In this document: positions 20,837-28,634 of the stretch, piece after piece
Layout of the letters: each line of letters opens with the position of its first letter
Position numbering within the stretch: position 1 is the first letter of the stretch
Assembly (NCBI GenBank): GCA_017509565.1
Contig: JAFWPM010000034.1
Span: 1 to 38,569, forward strand
Direction: 5' to 3'
Source of the DNA: Kiritimatiellia bacterium
GTDB taxonomy: Bacteria; Verrucomicrobiota; Kiritimatiellia; RFP12; JAAYLN01
DNA: 38,569 nucleotides
The notes under the pieces: model-generated
Told to the model about the DNA's origin: nothing
Databases searched by the model: none
Seen by the model: only the letters and a program-made list of their open reading frames with translations
Program-made: the position numbers and the translations under genes

Positions 20837-23173
20837 TCAGCTCCGGACGGTGGAGAGTTCCAGCACGAACGAGTCGTCGCCGGGGCCGAGGTCGAAGGGG
20901 ATGCCGGCGGCGGCGAGCGCGGCGCCGGAGAACGCCCTGCCTGAAAAGGCCGTGTGGGGGTTCTGTGCCTCGCCCGGAAGGACGGGTCTGTCCTGTGCCT
21001 CGCCCGGAAGGGCGAGGTCTATCTCCCGGATGCGGTAGCGCCGGTCCGGATCGAGGCCGAGTAGGCGCAGCGGCGCAAGGCGGCCGTCGCTGGCCTTGCG
21101 CGAGAGGCCGCAGACCGTGACGACGGCGCGTCTGCGGTCCGGCGCGACGAACAGCAGCGCCGCGTGGTCGCCCTCGTAGGGGGAGGCGAGCCGGTAGGTG
21201 TCGCCGCCCTGTATTACCGGGCGCAGCCGCTTGTACTCCGCGACGCGCCGGCGCGCGTAGGCAATTTCCCCTTCCGAGAGTTCTTCTGGCCGGAGTTCGA
21301 TGCCGAGGCGGCCGGAAAAGGCCACGTCGAAGCGGTACTTGAGGGAAGAGGAGCGGCGCGTGTGGCGGTTAGGCGAGGCGGTGACGTGCGCAGCCATGGC
21401 GCAGGCGGGGAGGAACTGGCCCCAGCCCCACTGGATGAGGGCGCGTTGCTGCGCCCCGGTGTTGTCCGAGGCCCAGAATTCGTCGGCGAATGCGAGCGCC
21501 CCGAAATCGGTGCGGCCGCCGCCGCTCGCGCACGACTGGAAGACGATGCGCGGGTGTGCGGCGCGGAGGCGGGCGAGGATTTCGTATAGTCCGGCGGCGT
21601 AGTCGAACCAGAGATTGCCCTGCCGCTCCGGTCCTAGCCAGGGCGAGGCGAAGTTGGCAATTTCGGCGTTGGCGTCGATTTTCACGTAGGAGAGGCCGGG
21701 GACGGCGCGGATGGCGTCGTCAACCGCGCGGAAAACGGCATCGCGCACGGCGGGGTTGGGCAGGTCGAGCACGACCTGGCCGCCGCCGCGCTGGAGGCGC
21801 CGCGGACGGCCCGGCTCCCGCAGGGCCCAGTCGGGGTGGTTGCGCAGCAGTTCGCTTTCGACGTCGGCCATCTCCGGCTCGAACCAGAGGCCGAGCTTGA
21901 GGCCGCGCTTCTTCGCCTCCCGGGCTAGCGGCGCGAGTCCGCCGGGGAACTTCGCCGGATCGTGCGTCCAGTCGCCGAGGCCGTGCCCGGCGTCGTTGCG
22001 CGCGAAGGCGCCGCGGCCGAACCAGCCGTCGTCCACCACGAAGCATTCCGCGCCGAGGGCCCTGGCTCCGTCCATCATCGCGACGAGGCGCTTTTCCGAA
22101 AGGTCGAACTTGACGCCTTCCCACGAATTGAGGACGATTGGGCGCGGGGCGCCCGCATGCGGCATGAGGTGGCGGCGCGCCCAGGCGTGGAGGGCGCGCG
22201 AGGCGGCGCCCTTGCCGCGCTCCGACCACGAAAAGACGAATTTCGGAAGAGCCAGCGTCCGGCCCGGCTCAAGGACGTAGGGGCCGGAGAGGTTTGCGGC
22301 TCCGGCCGAAACGCGAAGCTCGTGCGACCACTCGTGGCGGAAGCGCATTTCCCACGCGCCGCTCCAGCAGAGCGCGCCGGCGAGGACCGCGCCGCTCTCC
22401 TCCCGCGCCGGTGCCGGTCCGACCGAGAGCATGAACGCCGGGGCGTTCTCCCAGGAATCGTGGACTCCGCTGCGGGCGCCGAGGACGACCTCGCGTCCGC
22501 GCAGCAGTTCGTCCTCCGCGACGTTCGCCTCGCTCGCCCAATGGCCGGAGAGCGAGAGCAGGTGGAACCTGTCGCCAAGCCCAGTAGTTTCGAGGCAGAA
22601 TGAATCCATGCGCGACAGCGCGACCGGCCCCTCCTCATCGTGGCGCAGCTCGACCCATGTCTCGAAGACGTCGCAGTCCGCGTGCGCGACGAAGTGCTGC
22701 ACGGCCGTGAACGACGGATGCGCCTTGTCGGCGTATGTGATTGCGACGTGGCTTCCTTTAGCCGCAAAGGGCGCAGGGTTCCCAAGGGAACTATCTGACT
22801 GCGAGCCAACTTTGCGCCCATTGCGTTCTTTGCGGCTGGAATTATCGCATGCGATTCCCGTACACGTCCAGTCCACCGAGCAGTCGCCGTCCGCGTGGCG
22901 CACCTGGAGCGCGCCGCGGGAGTTGCCGAGCGCGAAGCCGTTCTGCCCGCGCGTCGAGCCGAACGCGGGGTATGTCTCCGCCGTGCCGGCGGCGAGGTGG
23001 TTGCAGGCATACGGGCGGGCGGCGGCGAGGACGGCCAGCTCATCGGGATCGCCGCCCTTCGCGCCGAGGTGGGCGAAAGCCCAGACGTCGCCCCGCCTTG
23101 CCAGGACAAGCAGCGTGTCCGGCGTTTCAAGGCAAATCGTATTATCCCCTTTCATTTGGCGTCGAACCGTCAT
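20837..23173 (-). CDS. Alpha-galactosidase, GH36 family
   Basis: Predicted to remove alpha-1,6-galactose from galactosides such as raffinose or galactomannan side chains. 778 residues: an N-terminal beta-supersandwich to about 330, then the barrel with FVVDDGWFGRG, WTHDPAKFPGGL, GLKLGLWFEPEM, nucleophile Asp about 500 in YVKIDAN (most GH36 have KWD), CASGGGR, and acid/base Asp about 570 in WASDNTGAQQR. No signal peptide is seen, so cytoplasmic action is likely. Two repeat elements are embedded in frame: 22760-22837 (residues about 111-141) and 20939-21019, near the C-terminus. The ATG at 23173 overlaps the esterase stop by 4 bp (ATGA); an ATG six codons on is an alternative. Confidence 0.9.
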   Translation of the reverse strand: MTVRRQMKGDNTICLETPDTLLVLARRGDVWAFAHLGAKGGDPDELAVLAAARPYACNHLAAGTAETYPAFGSTRGQNGFALGNSRGALQVRHADGDCSVDWTCTGIACDNSSRKERNGRKVGSQSDSSLGNPAPFAAKGSHVAITYADKAHPSFTAVQHFVAHADCDVFETWVELRHDEEGPVALSRMDSFCLETTGLGDRFHLLSLSGHWASEANVAEDELLRGREVVLGARSGVHDSWENAPAFMLSVGPAPAREESGAVLAGALCWSGAWEMRFRHEWSHELRVSAGAANLSGPYVLEPGRTLALPKFVFSWSERGKGAASRALHAWARRHLMPHAGAPRPIVLNSWEGVKFDLSEKRLVAMMDGARALGAECFVVDDGWFGRGAFARNDAGHGLGDWTHDPAKFPGGLAPLAREAKKRGLKLGLWFEPEMADVESELLRNHPDWALREPGRPRRLQRGGGQVVLDLPNPAVRDAVFRAVDDAIRAVPGLSYVKIDANAEIANFASPWLGPERQGNLWFDYAAGLYEILARLRAAHPRIVFQSCASGGGRTDFGALAFADEFWASDNTGAQQRALIQWGWGQFLPACAMAAHVTASPNRHTRRSSSLKYRFDVAFSGRLGIELRPEELSEGEIAYARRRVAEYKRLRPVIQGGDTYRLASPYEGDHAALLFVAPDRRRAVVTVCGLSRKASDGRLAPLRLLGLDPDRRYRIREIDLALPGEAQDRPVLPGEAQNPHTAFSGRAFSGAALAAAGIPFDLGPGDDSFVLELSTVRS
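20939..21019 (+). repeat. Composite palindromic elements in the GH36 gene, GNRA-loop family copies 4 and 5
   Basis: Copy 5 is CCTGTGCC (20992-20999), stem TCGCCC, loop GGAA (21006-21009), stem GGGCGA, then GGTC (21016-21019), perfectly paired. Copy 4 (about 20961-20988) has the same left half but one C/A mismatch in the stem. A further hairpin, GCCT-GAAA-AGGC (20939-20950), resembles the core of the parC 72-bp unit. In frame they encode LPGEAQDRPVLPGEAQNP. Confidence 0.75.
22760..22837 (+). repeat. Inverted repeat with inner hairpin inside the GH36 gene
   Basis: Outer arms AGCCGCAAAGGGCGCA (22760-22775) and TGCGTTCTTTGCGGCT (22822-22837) pair at 14 of 16 positions. Inside lies GTTCCC-AA-GGGAAC (22778-22791). 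It encodes a Ser/Lys/Arg-rich insertion (residues about 111-141, including NSSRKERNGRKVGSQ) in the N-terminal sandwich. Confidence 0.7.
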
Positions 23174-24546
23174 GGCGATGCGAGGGTGCCTGAATCGTAT
23201 TTGGTGGCCTTCTGGACGCCGCCGATGCCCATGGCGGCGTCGAAGCCGCCGTCAACCGTCCAGTTGGCCATGCCCTTCGGGTGCCAGCCGTGGGTGCATC
23301 CCTGGTTCCATGTGATTTTCTTTGGGACCTCGAGGACGTTGTAGAGGACTGCGAGCGACGACGGGGGCGACACGTAGTCCCCCAGGCCGGCCCCGGCGAT
23401 TTCGACGGGGCACGTTACGCGGCGCGCCGCGAAGACCGCGTCGAAGTACGCCATTTCGGGGAACCAGCAGTTGGGGCGGTAGGTGGATTTCAGACGCTTG
23501 AATTCCGCCTGGCCGGTCCAGTCGAGGCCCCAGGTGACGCTTGTCGTGATCTTGGTGACGCGGTGGAAGCGCGAGGCGGCCATGAGCGCCTGCCAGCCGC
23601 CCTGGCTTCCGGCGGAGAGCGAGAGGTTCGCGCCGTCCCATTCCGGCAGGGTGGCGATCCATTCAAGCGCGCGGATTGCGCGCAGGGCCATTCCGAGCCA
23701 GTAGCTGGATTCGCGGTGGCTGTTGCTATCCGGGTCGAAGCCGTAGCCGTATCCGGGCTTGGAGACGGACGCGAAGAAGCCCCTGACATATTCGTCCCCG
23801 CGGCCGAGGTCGAAGCCGTGGCCGTTGGACTCAAAGCGTATGCGGTCGTGCGGCGGCGACGACGGTGGCAGGTGGTCGGCCGTCGAGGCGCCGCGGTACG
23901 ACACTTCGGCCGGGAGGCGGTTCGTCGCCGAGGCGCCGGCGGGGATTGTCAGCCAGCCCGTTACGGGGTTGGGGCCGGCGCAGGCGATCTTGACGGCGTA
24001 GAGCCTCACCTTGCCGTCGGGGCAGGGCGTTGGGGTCAGTTCGGCCGCGACGGGGACGTCCGCAAGGGCGGCGTCCTGGGCGCTCCAGAATTCGTCGTAG
24101 TCGGCCGGTTCGGTGCCGGGGCGAAGGGCCTCCGGCGAGACGGCCGCGCCCCCCATGAAGAATACGCGCGGCTCCCAGCGGTGGTTCTTGCGGACGCGCC
24201 TGCCGTCGGCCGTTACCACGTTGGCCTCGACGCAGACGAATCCCGGCGAGTCGCAGGACGTGCGGATTACAAGCGGCGCATCGCGGGTGGGCAGCGGCGC
24301 CCGTCCGGATTCGGTCCTGCCGTCGTCGCCCCGGCGCTCCCAGTCAACGAAGAAAATGCCTTTGGGGATGTCGCCGGCCGCGCCGTCCAGCCAGATGGAG
24401 AAGGCCATCTCCTCGCCGGGCTTGAAGAACGGGCAGTCGCGTCCGAGCGAGCCAAGCAGCGTGGCGGAGTCCCAGTTTACTTCGGCAAGGGCGGCCGCTC
24501 CAAAGAGAATTGTGGCCATTGCGGCTGGAATGGATTGCATCGGCAT
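23170..24546 (-). CDS. Acetyl-xylan-esterase-like (AXE1 / cephalosporin-C deacetylase family) hydrolase
   Basis: A predicted alpha/beta hydrolase that removes acetyl groups from polysaccharides or oligosaccharides. 458 residues: a beta-rich N-terminal part (about 25-130), then the AXE1-like domain with DYDEFWSAQDAALADVP, VSYRGAS, nucleophile Ser about 314 in LSAGSQGGW, an Asp in GAGLGDYVSPPSS and the catalytic His in GCTHGWHP. The N-terminus ATILFGAAALA may be a signal peptide, but it lacks basic residues near the start, so export is uncertain. The gene is followed by the GH36 gene with a 4-bp overlap and then the XylR-type regulator, the layout of a small polysaccharide-use operon. Family call good; substrate inferred. 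Confidence 0.82.
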   Translation of the reverse strand: MPMQSIPAAMATILFGAAALAEVNWDSATLLGSLGRDCPFFKPGEEMAFSIWLDGAAGDIPKGIFFVDWERRGDDGRTESGRAPLPTRDAPLVIRTSCDSPGFVCVEANVVTADGRRVRKNHRWEPRVFFMGGAAVSPEALRPGTEPADYDEFWSAQDAALADVPVAAELTPTPCPDGKVRLYAVKIACAGPNPVTGWLTIPAGASATNRLPAEVSYRGASTADHLPPSSPPHDRIRFESNGHGFDLGRGDEYVRGFFASVSKPGYGYGFDPDSNSHRESSYWLGMALRAIRALEWIATLPEWDGANLSLSAGSQGGWQALMAASRFHRVTKITTSVTWGLDWTGQAEFKRLKSTYRPNCWFPEMAYFDAVFAARRVTCPVEIAGAGLGDYVSPPSSLAVLYNVLEVPKKITWNQGCTHGWHPKGMANWTVDGGFDAAMGIGGVQKATKYDSGTLASP

Positions 24547-24608
24547 TGTGGAATGGGTATGGGGGGCATGGATTTGGCCGCAGGGGCCGTGAAAAACCGC
24601 GGCCTTGC

Positions 24609-25718
24609 CTATCCGACGGTCACGAGCTCGTAGTCGCGCGTCCCGGCGCCGACCTTCTCCGCGTGGACGAGCTGGCGCGTCCAGTCAGTCCCCTCGCAGA
24701 CGGAGCTGAGGTGGTCGCGGCCGCAGTCGCCGCGGTCGCCCAGCGCGCTGTCGCGGTTGGGGTCCGCGGCGTTTACGGCGTCGGCCGCCGCCTGGTCGCA
24801 GGCGACTGGGTCGAATGACGCGAAGATGCCGACGTCGGGCACGATTGGCGCGTCGTTTTCGCTATGGCAGTCGCAGTTGGGCGAGATGTCCATCGCGATG
24901 TCGATGTGGAAATTGGGGCGGTTCTGGATGACGGCCTTTGCGTATTCCGCCATCTTGCAGTCGAGGAGATCCGGGGCGTTCCAGTTGGAGGGCGAGATCG
25001 CGTCCGCCGGGCATACGCCGATGCAGCGTCCGCAGCCGAGGCACTTGTTTTCGTCGATTACGCACTTGCGGTTAACTATCGACGGGGCGCCGTGGGCGCA
25101 GATGCGGGCGCACTTGCCGCATCCCACGCACTTGTCGGCCTCGACGGACACCTTGCCGTCGCAGTGCTGGGCCATCTTGCCGGCGCGGGAGCCGCAGCCC
25201 ATGCCGAGATTCTTGATCGCGCCGCCCATCCCGCACATCTCATGGCCCTTGAAGTGGTTCAGCGTGATGATGATGTCGGCGTCCATCACGGCGCGGCCTA
25301 TCAGAGCCTCCTTGAGGACTATGCCGCCCTCGATCGGCACGGCCACCTCGTCTGTCCCCTTGAGCCCGTCGCCTATGATGACGGGGCAGTCCACGTTGTA
25401 TGGCAGGAACCCGTTGAGCCAGGCGGTCTCGATGTGTTCGATGGCGTCCTTGCGCGAACCGACGTACAGCGTGTTGCAGTCCGTCAGGAAAGGCTTGCCG
25501 CCGAGGGCCTTGACCTTGTCCACCACCGTGCGGGCGAAGTTCGGGCGCAGGAAGGCGAGGTTGCCGCGCTCGCCGAAATGTATCTTGATCGCGGCGAACT
25601 TCCGGTTGAAGTCGATGCCGGCGAATCCGGCCTTGTCCATTACGCGGGAAAGCTTTCCGCAGAGACCGTCGCCAAGCGCGCGGGTGCGCATCGATGTGAA
25701 GAAGACTTTTGATTTCAT
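24609..25718 (-). CDS. DUF362 protein with two [4Fe-4S] ferredoxin clusters
   Basis: 369 residues. The N-terminal DUF362 domain has KIHFGERGNLAFLRP, DCNTLYVGSRKDA, IIITLNHFKGHEMCGMGGAIKNLGMGCGSR. Two complete cluster motifs follow: Cys 197, 200, 203, 207 and Cys 226, 229, 232, 236, the latter ending in CPADAI. No signal peptide. The family is widespread in anaerobes and its reaction is not established, so only a redox or Fe-S role is claimed. The start at 25718 has no clear ribosome site; instead an eight-copy 8-bp repeat begins 9 bases upstream. It lies in the same direction as nth, 75 bp downstream of it. Confidence 0.85.
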   Translation of the reverse strand: MKSKVFFTSMRTRALGDGLCGKLSRVMDKAGFAGIDFNRKFAAIKIHFGERGNLAFLRPNFARTVVDKVKALGGKPFLTDCNTLYVGSRKDAIEHIETAWLNGFLPYNVDCPVIIGDGLKGTDEVAVPIEGGIVLKEALIGRAVMDADIIITLNHFKGHEMCGMGGAIKNLGMGCGSRAGKMAQHCDGKVSVEADKCVGCGKCARICAHGAPSIVNRKCVIDENKCLGCGRCIGVCPADAISPSNWNAPDLLDCKMAEYAKAVIQNRPNFHIDIAMDISPNCDCHSENDAPIVPDVGIFASFDPVACDQAAADAVNAADPNRDSALGDRGDCGRDHLSSVCEGTDWTRQLVHAEKVGAGTRDYELVTVG

Positions 25719-25727
25719 GCCTTTAAG

Positions 25728-25791
25728 GGTTGAAAGGTTGAAAGGTTGAAAAGTTGAAAGGTTGAAAGGTTGAAGGGTTGAAAGGTTGAAA
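25728..25791 (+). repeat. 8-bp tandem repeat, 8 copies (GGTTGAAA)
   Basis: Eight consecutive units of GGTTGAAA with two single-base variants (AGTTGAAA, GGTTGAAG). It fills nearly the whole 75-bp gap between nth and the DUF362 gene, ending 2 bp from the nth stop and beginning 9 bp upstream of the DUF362 ATG. Its copy number would set the spacing of any upstream signal from this start. Confidence 0.95.
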
Positions 25792-25793
25792 GG

Positions 25794-26471
25794 TCATGTG
25801 GCCTGTGGATTGCCGCCGGCGGCCTTGCGGCCGCGGCGGGAGTCGCACCATTTCGCGACGGGGCAGCCGTCGCAGTGCGGGTTGCGCGGGGTGCATCGGC
25901 TCTGCCCGAAGGCGACGATGTAGCTGTTCCAGCACATCCAGTACTCTTCGGGCAGGGTTTTCCGGAGGGCCATCTCCGTTTCAAATGGGGTCTTCGTCCT
26001 TACGAGACCGAAGCGGTTGGATATCCTGTGGACATGGATGTCCACGCAGATGGCCGGCTTCCTGAAGCCAAGGGCCACCACGAGGTTGGCCGTCTTGCGG
26101 CCGACGCCGGGCAGTTCGCAGAGGCCCTCGACGGTGTCGGGAAGGACGCCGCCGAAGCGCTCTCGCAGCACGGCCGGAAGCTCGTGGAGGTGCTGCGCCT
26201 TGACATGGAAGAAGCCGACGGGGTATATCAGGCGCTCGATTTCCGCGACGGGCAGCGCCCCGAGCTTTTCCGGGGTGTCGGCGACCTCAAGCAGGCGGGC
26301 TATGGCGCCGGCGGTGCAGGCGTCCTTGGTCCTGGCGCTGAGGATTGTCCCAAGCAGTATGGCGAACGGGTCGGCCGACTGCGCGGCCATGAGGTCCATG
26401 ACCGGGGCCCGGCGCGACTCGAATTCGCGCCTGAGCGCCGGGACAACCCATTTGAGATCGCCCACCTTCAT
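25794..26471 (-). CDS. nth: Endonuclease III (DNA glycosylase/AP lyase)
   Basis: Removes oxidised pyrimidines and cuts at abasic sites in base-excision repair. 225 residues with every key motif: helix-hairpin-helix LPGVGRKTAN with catalytic Lys about 126, catalytic Asp about 144 in CVDIHVHR, and a C-terminal [4Fe-4S] loop C-x6-C-x2-C-x5-C at Cys 193, 200, 203 and 209. It follows the small secreted-protein gene by 10 bp, so the two are probably co-transcribed from the phosphomannomutase side. Confidence 0.95.
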   Translation of the reverse strand: MKVGDLKWVVPALRREFESRRAPVMDLMAAQSADPFAILLGTILSARTKDACTAGAIARLLEVADTPEKLGALPVAEIERLIYPVGFFHVKAQHLHELPAVLRERFGGVLPDTVEGLCELPGVGRKTANLVVALGFRKPAICVDIHVHRISNRFGLVRTKTPFETEMALRKTLPEEYWMCWNSYIVAFGQSRCTPRNPHCDGCPVAKWCDSRRGRKAAGGNPQAT

Positions 26472-26481
26472 CTGGGTCGCC

Positions 26482-26994
26482 CTACTCGGACTTTTCTGCC
26501 TTTTCGGCGAGGCGCTCCTCGATCATCTTGTTGATTTCCTTCGCGAAGGCTTCGAGCGCGATTTGCTTCTCTGCCTCCTTGAAGGCGCGCTCCTTCTGGG
26601 CGGCGGAAAGCTTTTTCGGCTTCTTGCCCTGGGCCATGTCCTTTTCGTCCTCGTTCTCCTGGAGTTTCTCCGCGCGCTCCTGGGCCTTGGCCTCGTCCGT
26701 GAACGCGGGGGAGAATGAGACCTTCATCGGCTTGAGCTTGTTGCCGAGGAACTTTTCTCCGACGTGCTCGGACGGGTTCTTCTGGAACTCCTTCTGGAGT
26801 TCCGAGACGATCTTCGGCAGCATCGCGTTGAAGGTCTTGATCTTGGCCTCAAGTTCCTTGGCCTGCTCGCGGTTCACCGTCACGAATGTCTTCTCGCCCA
26901 GGAAGTCGAAGACCGTGGCGACGAAGTAGTTCTCGGCGAAGGCGGATGTGGCGATTGCCAGCGCGGCGATTACGGGTGCCAGTTTGACGTGCAT
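26482..26994 (-). CDS. Small secreted charged protein of unknown function
   Basis: 170 residues, not recognised. A clear signal peptide, MHVKLAPVIAALAIATSAFA, is followed by ENYFVATVFDFLGEKTFVTV, then a long Lys/Glu-rich region predicted to be helical or coiled-coil, including AKAQERAEKLQENEDEKD and the tail EINKMIEERLAEKAEKSE. No cysteine. It probably folds in the periplasm as a helical protein. AAGGGG lies 7 bases before the ATG. It is placed between phosphomannomutase (24 bp upstream) and nth (10 bp downstream). Confidence 0.8.
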   Translation of the reverse strand: MHVKLAPVIAALAIATSAFAENYFVATVFDFLGEKTFVTVNREQAKELEAKIKTFNAMLPKIVSELQKEFQKNPSEHVGEKFLGNKLKPMKVSFSPAFTDEAKAQERAEKLQENEDEKDMAQGKKPKKLSAAQKERAFKEAEKQIALEAFAKEINKMIEERLAEKAEKSE

Positions 26995-27018
26995 TTTAAC
27001 CCCTTTTTTGGTTTGGTG

Positions 27019-28365
27019 TTAGGCTCGGATGAAGGACAGGACCTCGTCGCGCTTCGCTTCCATGAGCTGGCGGGTCTTAGCCTCAAGGTTGAGGCGGATT
27101 AGCGGCTCCGTGTTGGAGGCGCGGACGTTGAACCACCACCCGTCGGTGTCCCAGGCGTCCACCGACACGCCGTCGAGTTCGAAAATTTTCCCGGCGCCGG
27201 CGTATTTCGCCTTGATGCCGGCGAGGACTTCCGCCGGCGGGCGGGAGACGCGGGAGTTGATTTCTCCGGACTGCGAATACTTGCGAAGCGGGGCGATGAG
27301 TTCGCTGAGCGGCTTGTCGGACTTCGAGACGATGTTCGCGAGCGCGAATGTGGCCATCGAGGAGGACTCCGCCGTGGAGTTGGCCTTGAAGTAGTAGTGG
27401 CCCGAGAGTTCGCCGGCGAAGATGGCGTCGTTCTGGCGCATCTGCTCCTTGATGAAGGAGTGTCCGACGCGCGACATCATCGGGCGGCCGCCGGCGGCGG
27501 AGATCGTCTCGGCGGCGACCTTGGAGCTGCGGAGGTCGTAGAAGCAGACGGCGCCGGGGTTGGCGGCGAGGAGGTCCTCGGCCACGAGGGCGGTGATGAA
27601 GTCCATCGGGATTATCCCGCCCTTCTCGTCGACGAATCCCGCGCGGTCGGCGTCGCCGTCGAATGCCACGCCGAAGGCGTATTTGCCGGGGTTGGCGCGG
27701 ATGAGGGCCTGGAGGTCGGCGAGCGTGGCCGTCTCAAGCGGGTTCGCGGCGTGGTTGGGGAATGTGCCGTCGAACGTCTCGTAGAGGCCGTCGTAGGTCA
27801 GGGGCGTGCCCTTGAATGCGAACGCCTCGCAGATGCCCATGCCGTTTGCGAAGTCGCAGGCGATGTGGAGCGGGCGCGCGAGGTGCGCGGTTTCGCGGAC
27901 GTGGGCCGCGTATGCCGGGAGGATGTCGGCCTTCTCGACCGTCCCCTTCCTTTCGGCAACGGGGCCGAGGTCGTCCTCCCTGACCATCCGCTCGATGTCG
28001 GCGATTCCCGTTACGCCCGAAATCGGCACTGCGTTCGCGCGGCAGAGCTTGCAGCCGTTCCACTCCCTGGTGTTGTGGGACGCAGTTATCATTACGGAGC
28101 CGTCGGCGTGGAGCGTCGCGTTCGCGAAGTAGCTCATCGGCGTGGAGGCGTGCCCGATGTCGATGACGTCGGCGCCGGCGTCGGTCAGCCCCTTGGCGAA
28201 TGCGGCGAACAGGGGTTCGGAGTGCGGGCGGATGTCGCGCGCGACGACGACGCGCCTGACCCCGGCGAAGCGGGCGTAAGCCCTTGCTATTTTGTAGAAG
28301 ACATCGTCCGTCAGCTCCTTGCCGTAGACGCCGCGGATGTCGTAAGCCTTGAAAATACCTGCCAT
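27019..28365 (-). CDS. manB: Phosphomannomutase/phosphoglucomutase
   Basis: Interconverts hexose 6- and 1-phosphates for nucleotide-sugar supply. 448 residues, start at 28365 (MAGIFKAYDIRG, the family's normal N-terminus). The phosphoserine is about 96 in MITASHNTREWNG, the metal loop is FDGDADRAG, the sugar-binding loop is GELSGHYYF, and the phosphate-binding C-terminal domain has RASNTEPLIRLN. The active-site loops match the dual-specificity ManB/AlgC group and not phosphoglucosamine mutase. A CATAAT -10-like hexamer lies at 28376-28381, about 10 bases before the ATG. The GT2 gene upstream suggests a shared role in surface glycan synthesis. Confidence 0.92.
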   Translation of the reverse strand: MAGIFKAYDIRGVYGKELTDDVFYKIARAYARFAGVRRVVVARDIRPHSEPLFAAFAKGLTDAGADVIDIGHASTPMSYFANATLHADGSVMITASHNTREWNGCKLCRANAVPISGVTGIADIERMVREDDLGPVAERKGTVEKADILPAYAAHVRETAHLARPLHIACDFANGMGICEAFAFKGTPLTYDGLYETFDGTFPNHAANPLETATLADLQALIRANPGKYAFGVAFDGDADRAGFVDEKGGIIPMDFITALVAEDLLAANPGAVCFYDLRSSKVAAETISAAGGRPMMSRVGHSFIKEQMRQNDAIFAGELSGHYYFKANSTAESSSMATFALANIVSKSDKPLSELIAPLRKYSQSGEINSRVSRPPAEVLAGIKAKYAGAGKIFELDGVSVDAWDTDGWWFNVRASNTEPLIRLNLEAKTRQLMEAKRDEVLSFIRA

Positions 28366-28634
28366 AGTGCGTTTACTATTATGATGAAGAAGAATACCAA
28401 ATTGCCGTGCTTCGCGCAAGTGGCGCGCGAGCCTGGGCGCAGAGACTCGGAGGTTTCTGGCATTGTTTGCAAAAGTCATGTGCAATCATTCCATTCAGGG
28501 TATGGACAAGTGGCGCCAGTGTCCTTATTCTCCGCGCCACTGCGTCTCTGCGCTAAAATACTTGTGGAACGCCAGTGTTTCAGCGTATTCCGCGGTTGGA
28601 AAGCATGTGCGCCGGTGGTTTTGCGACTGCCTCG
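28366..28634 (-). other. 269-bp intergenic region with palindromic repeats
   Basis: No credible gene. Both GCGCAGAGAC (28438-28447) and its complement GTCTCTGCGC (28544-28553) are present, about 100 bp apart, as in a large stem. To the right, CTTGTGGAACGCCAG (28560-28574) repeats a motif seen at 4468-4482 and forms an imperfect hairpin (GGAACGC with GCGTATTCC). On the minus strand this hairpin runs into ACAAGTATTTT, so it could be a weak terminator for the GT2 gene. A -10-like hexamer for phosphomannomutase lies at 28376-28381. Confidence 0.5.

Noticed and set aside
25728-25791. Possible CRISPR-like repeat array
   Set aside because: The 8-bp units are contiguous with no spacers and no cas genes are nearby. 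It is a simple tandem repeat.
28378-28634. Short plus-strand frames in the GT2-phosphomannomutase gap as a small gene or toxin
   Set aside because: They consist of inverted repeats translated in one frame, with no ribosome site and no domain.
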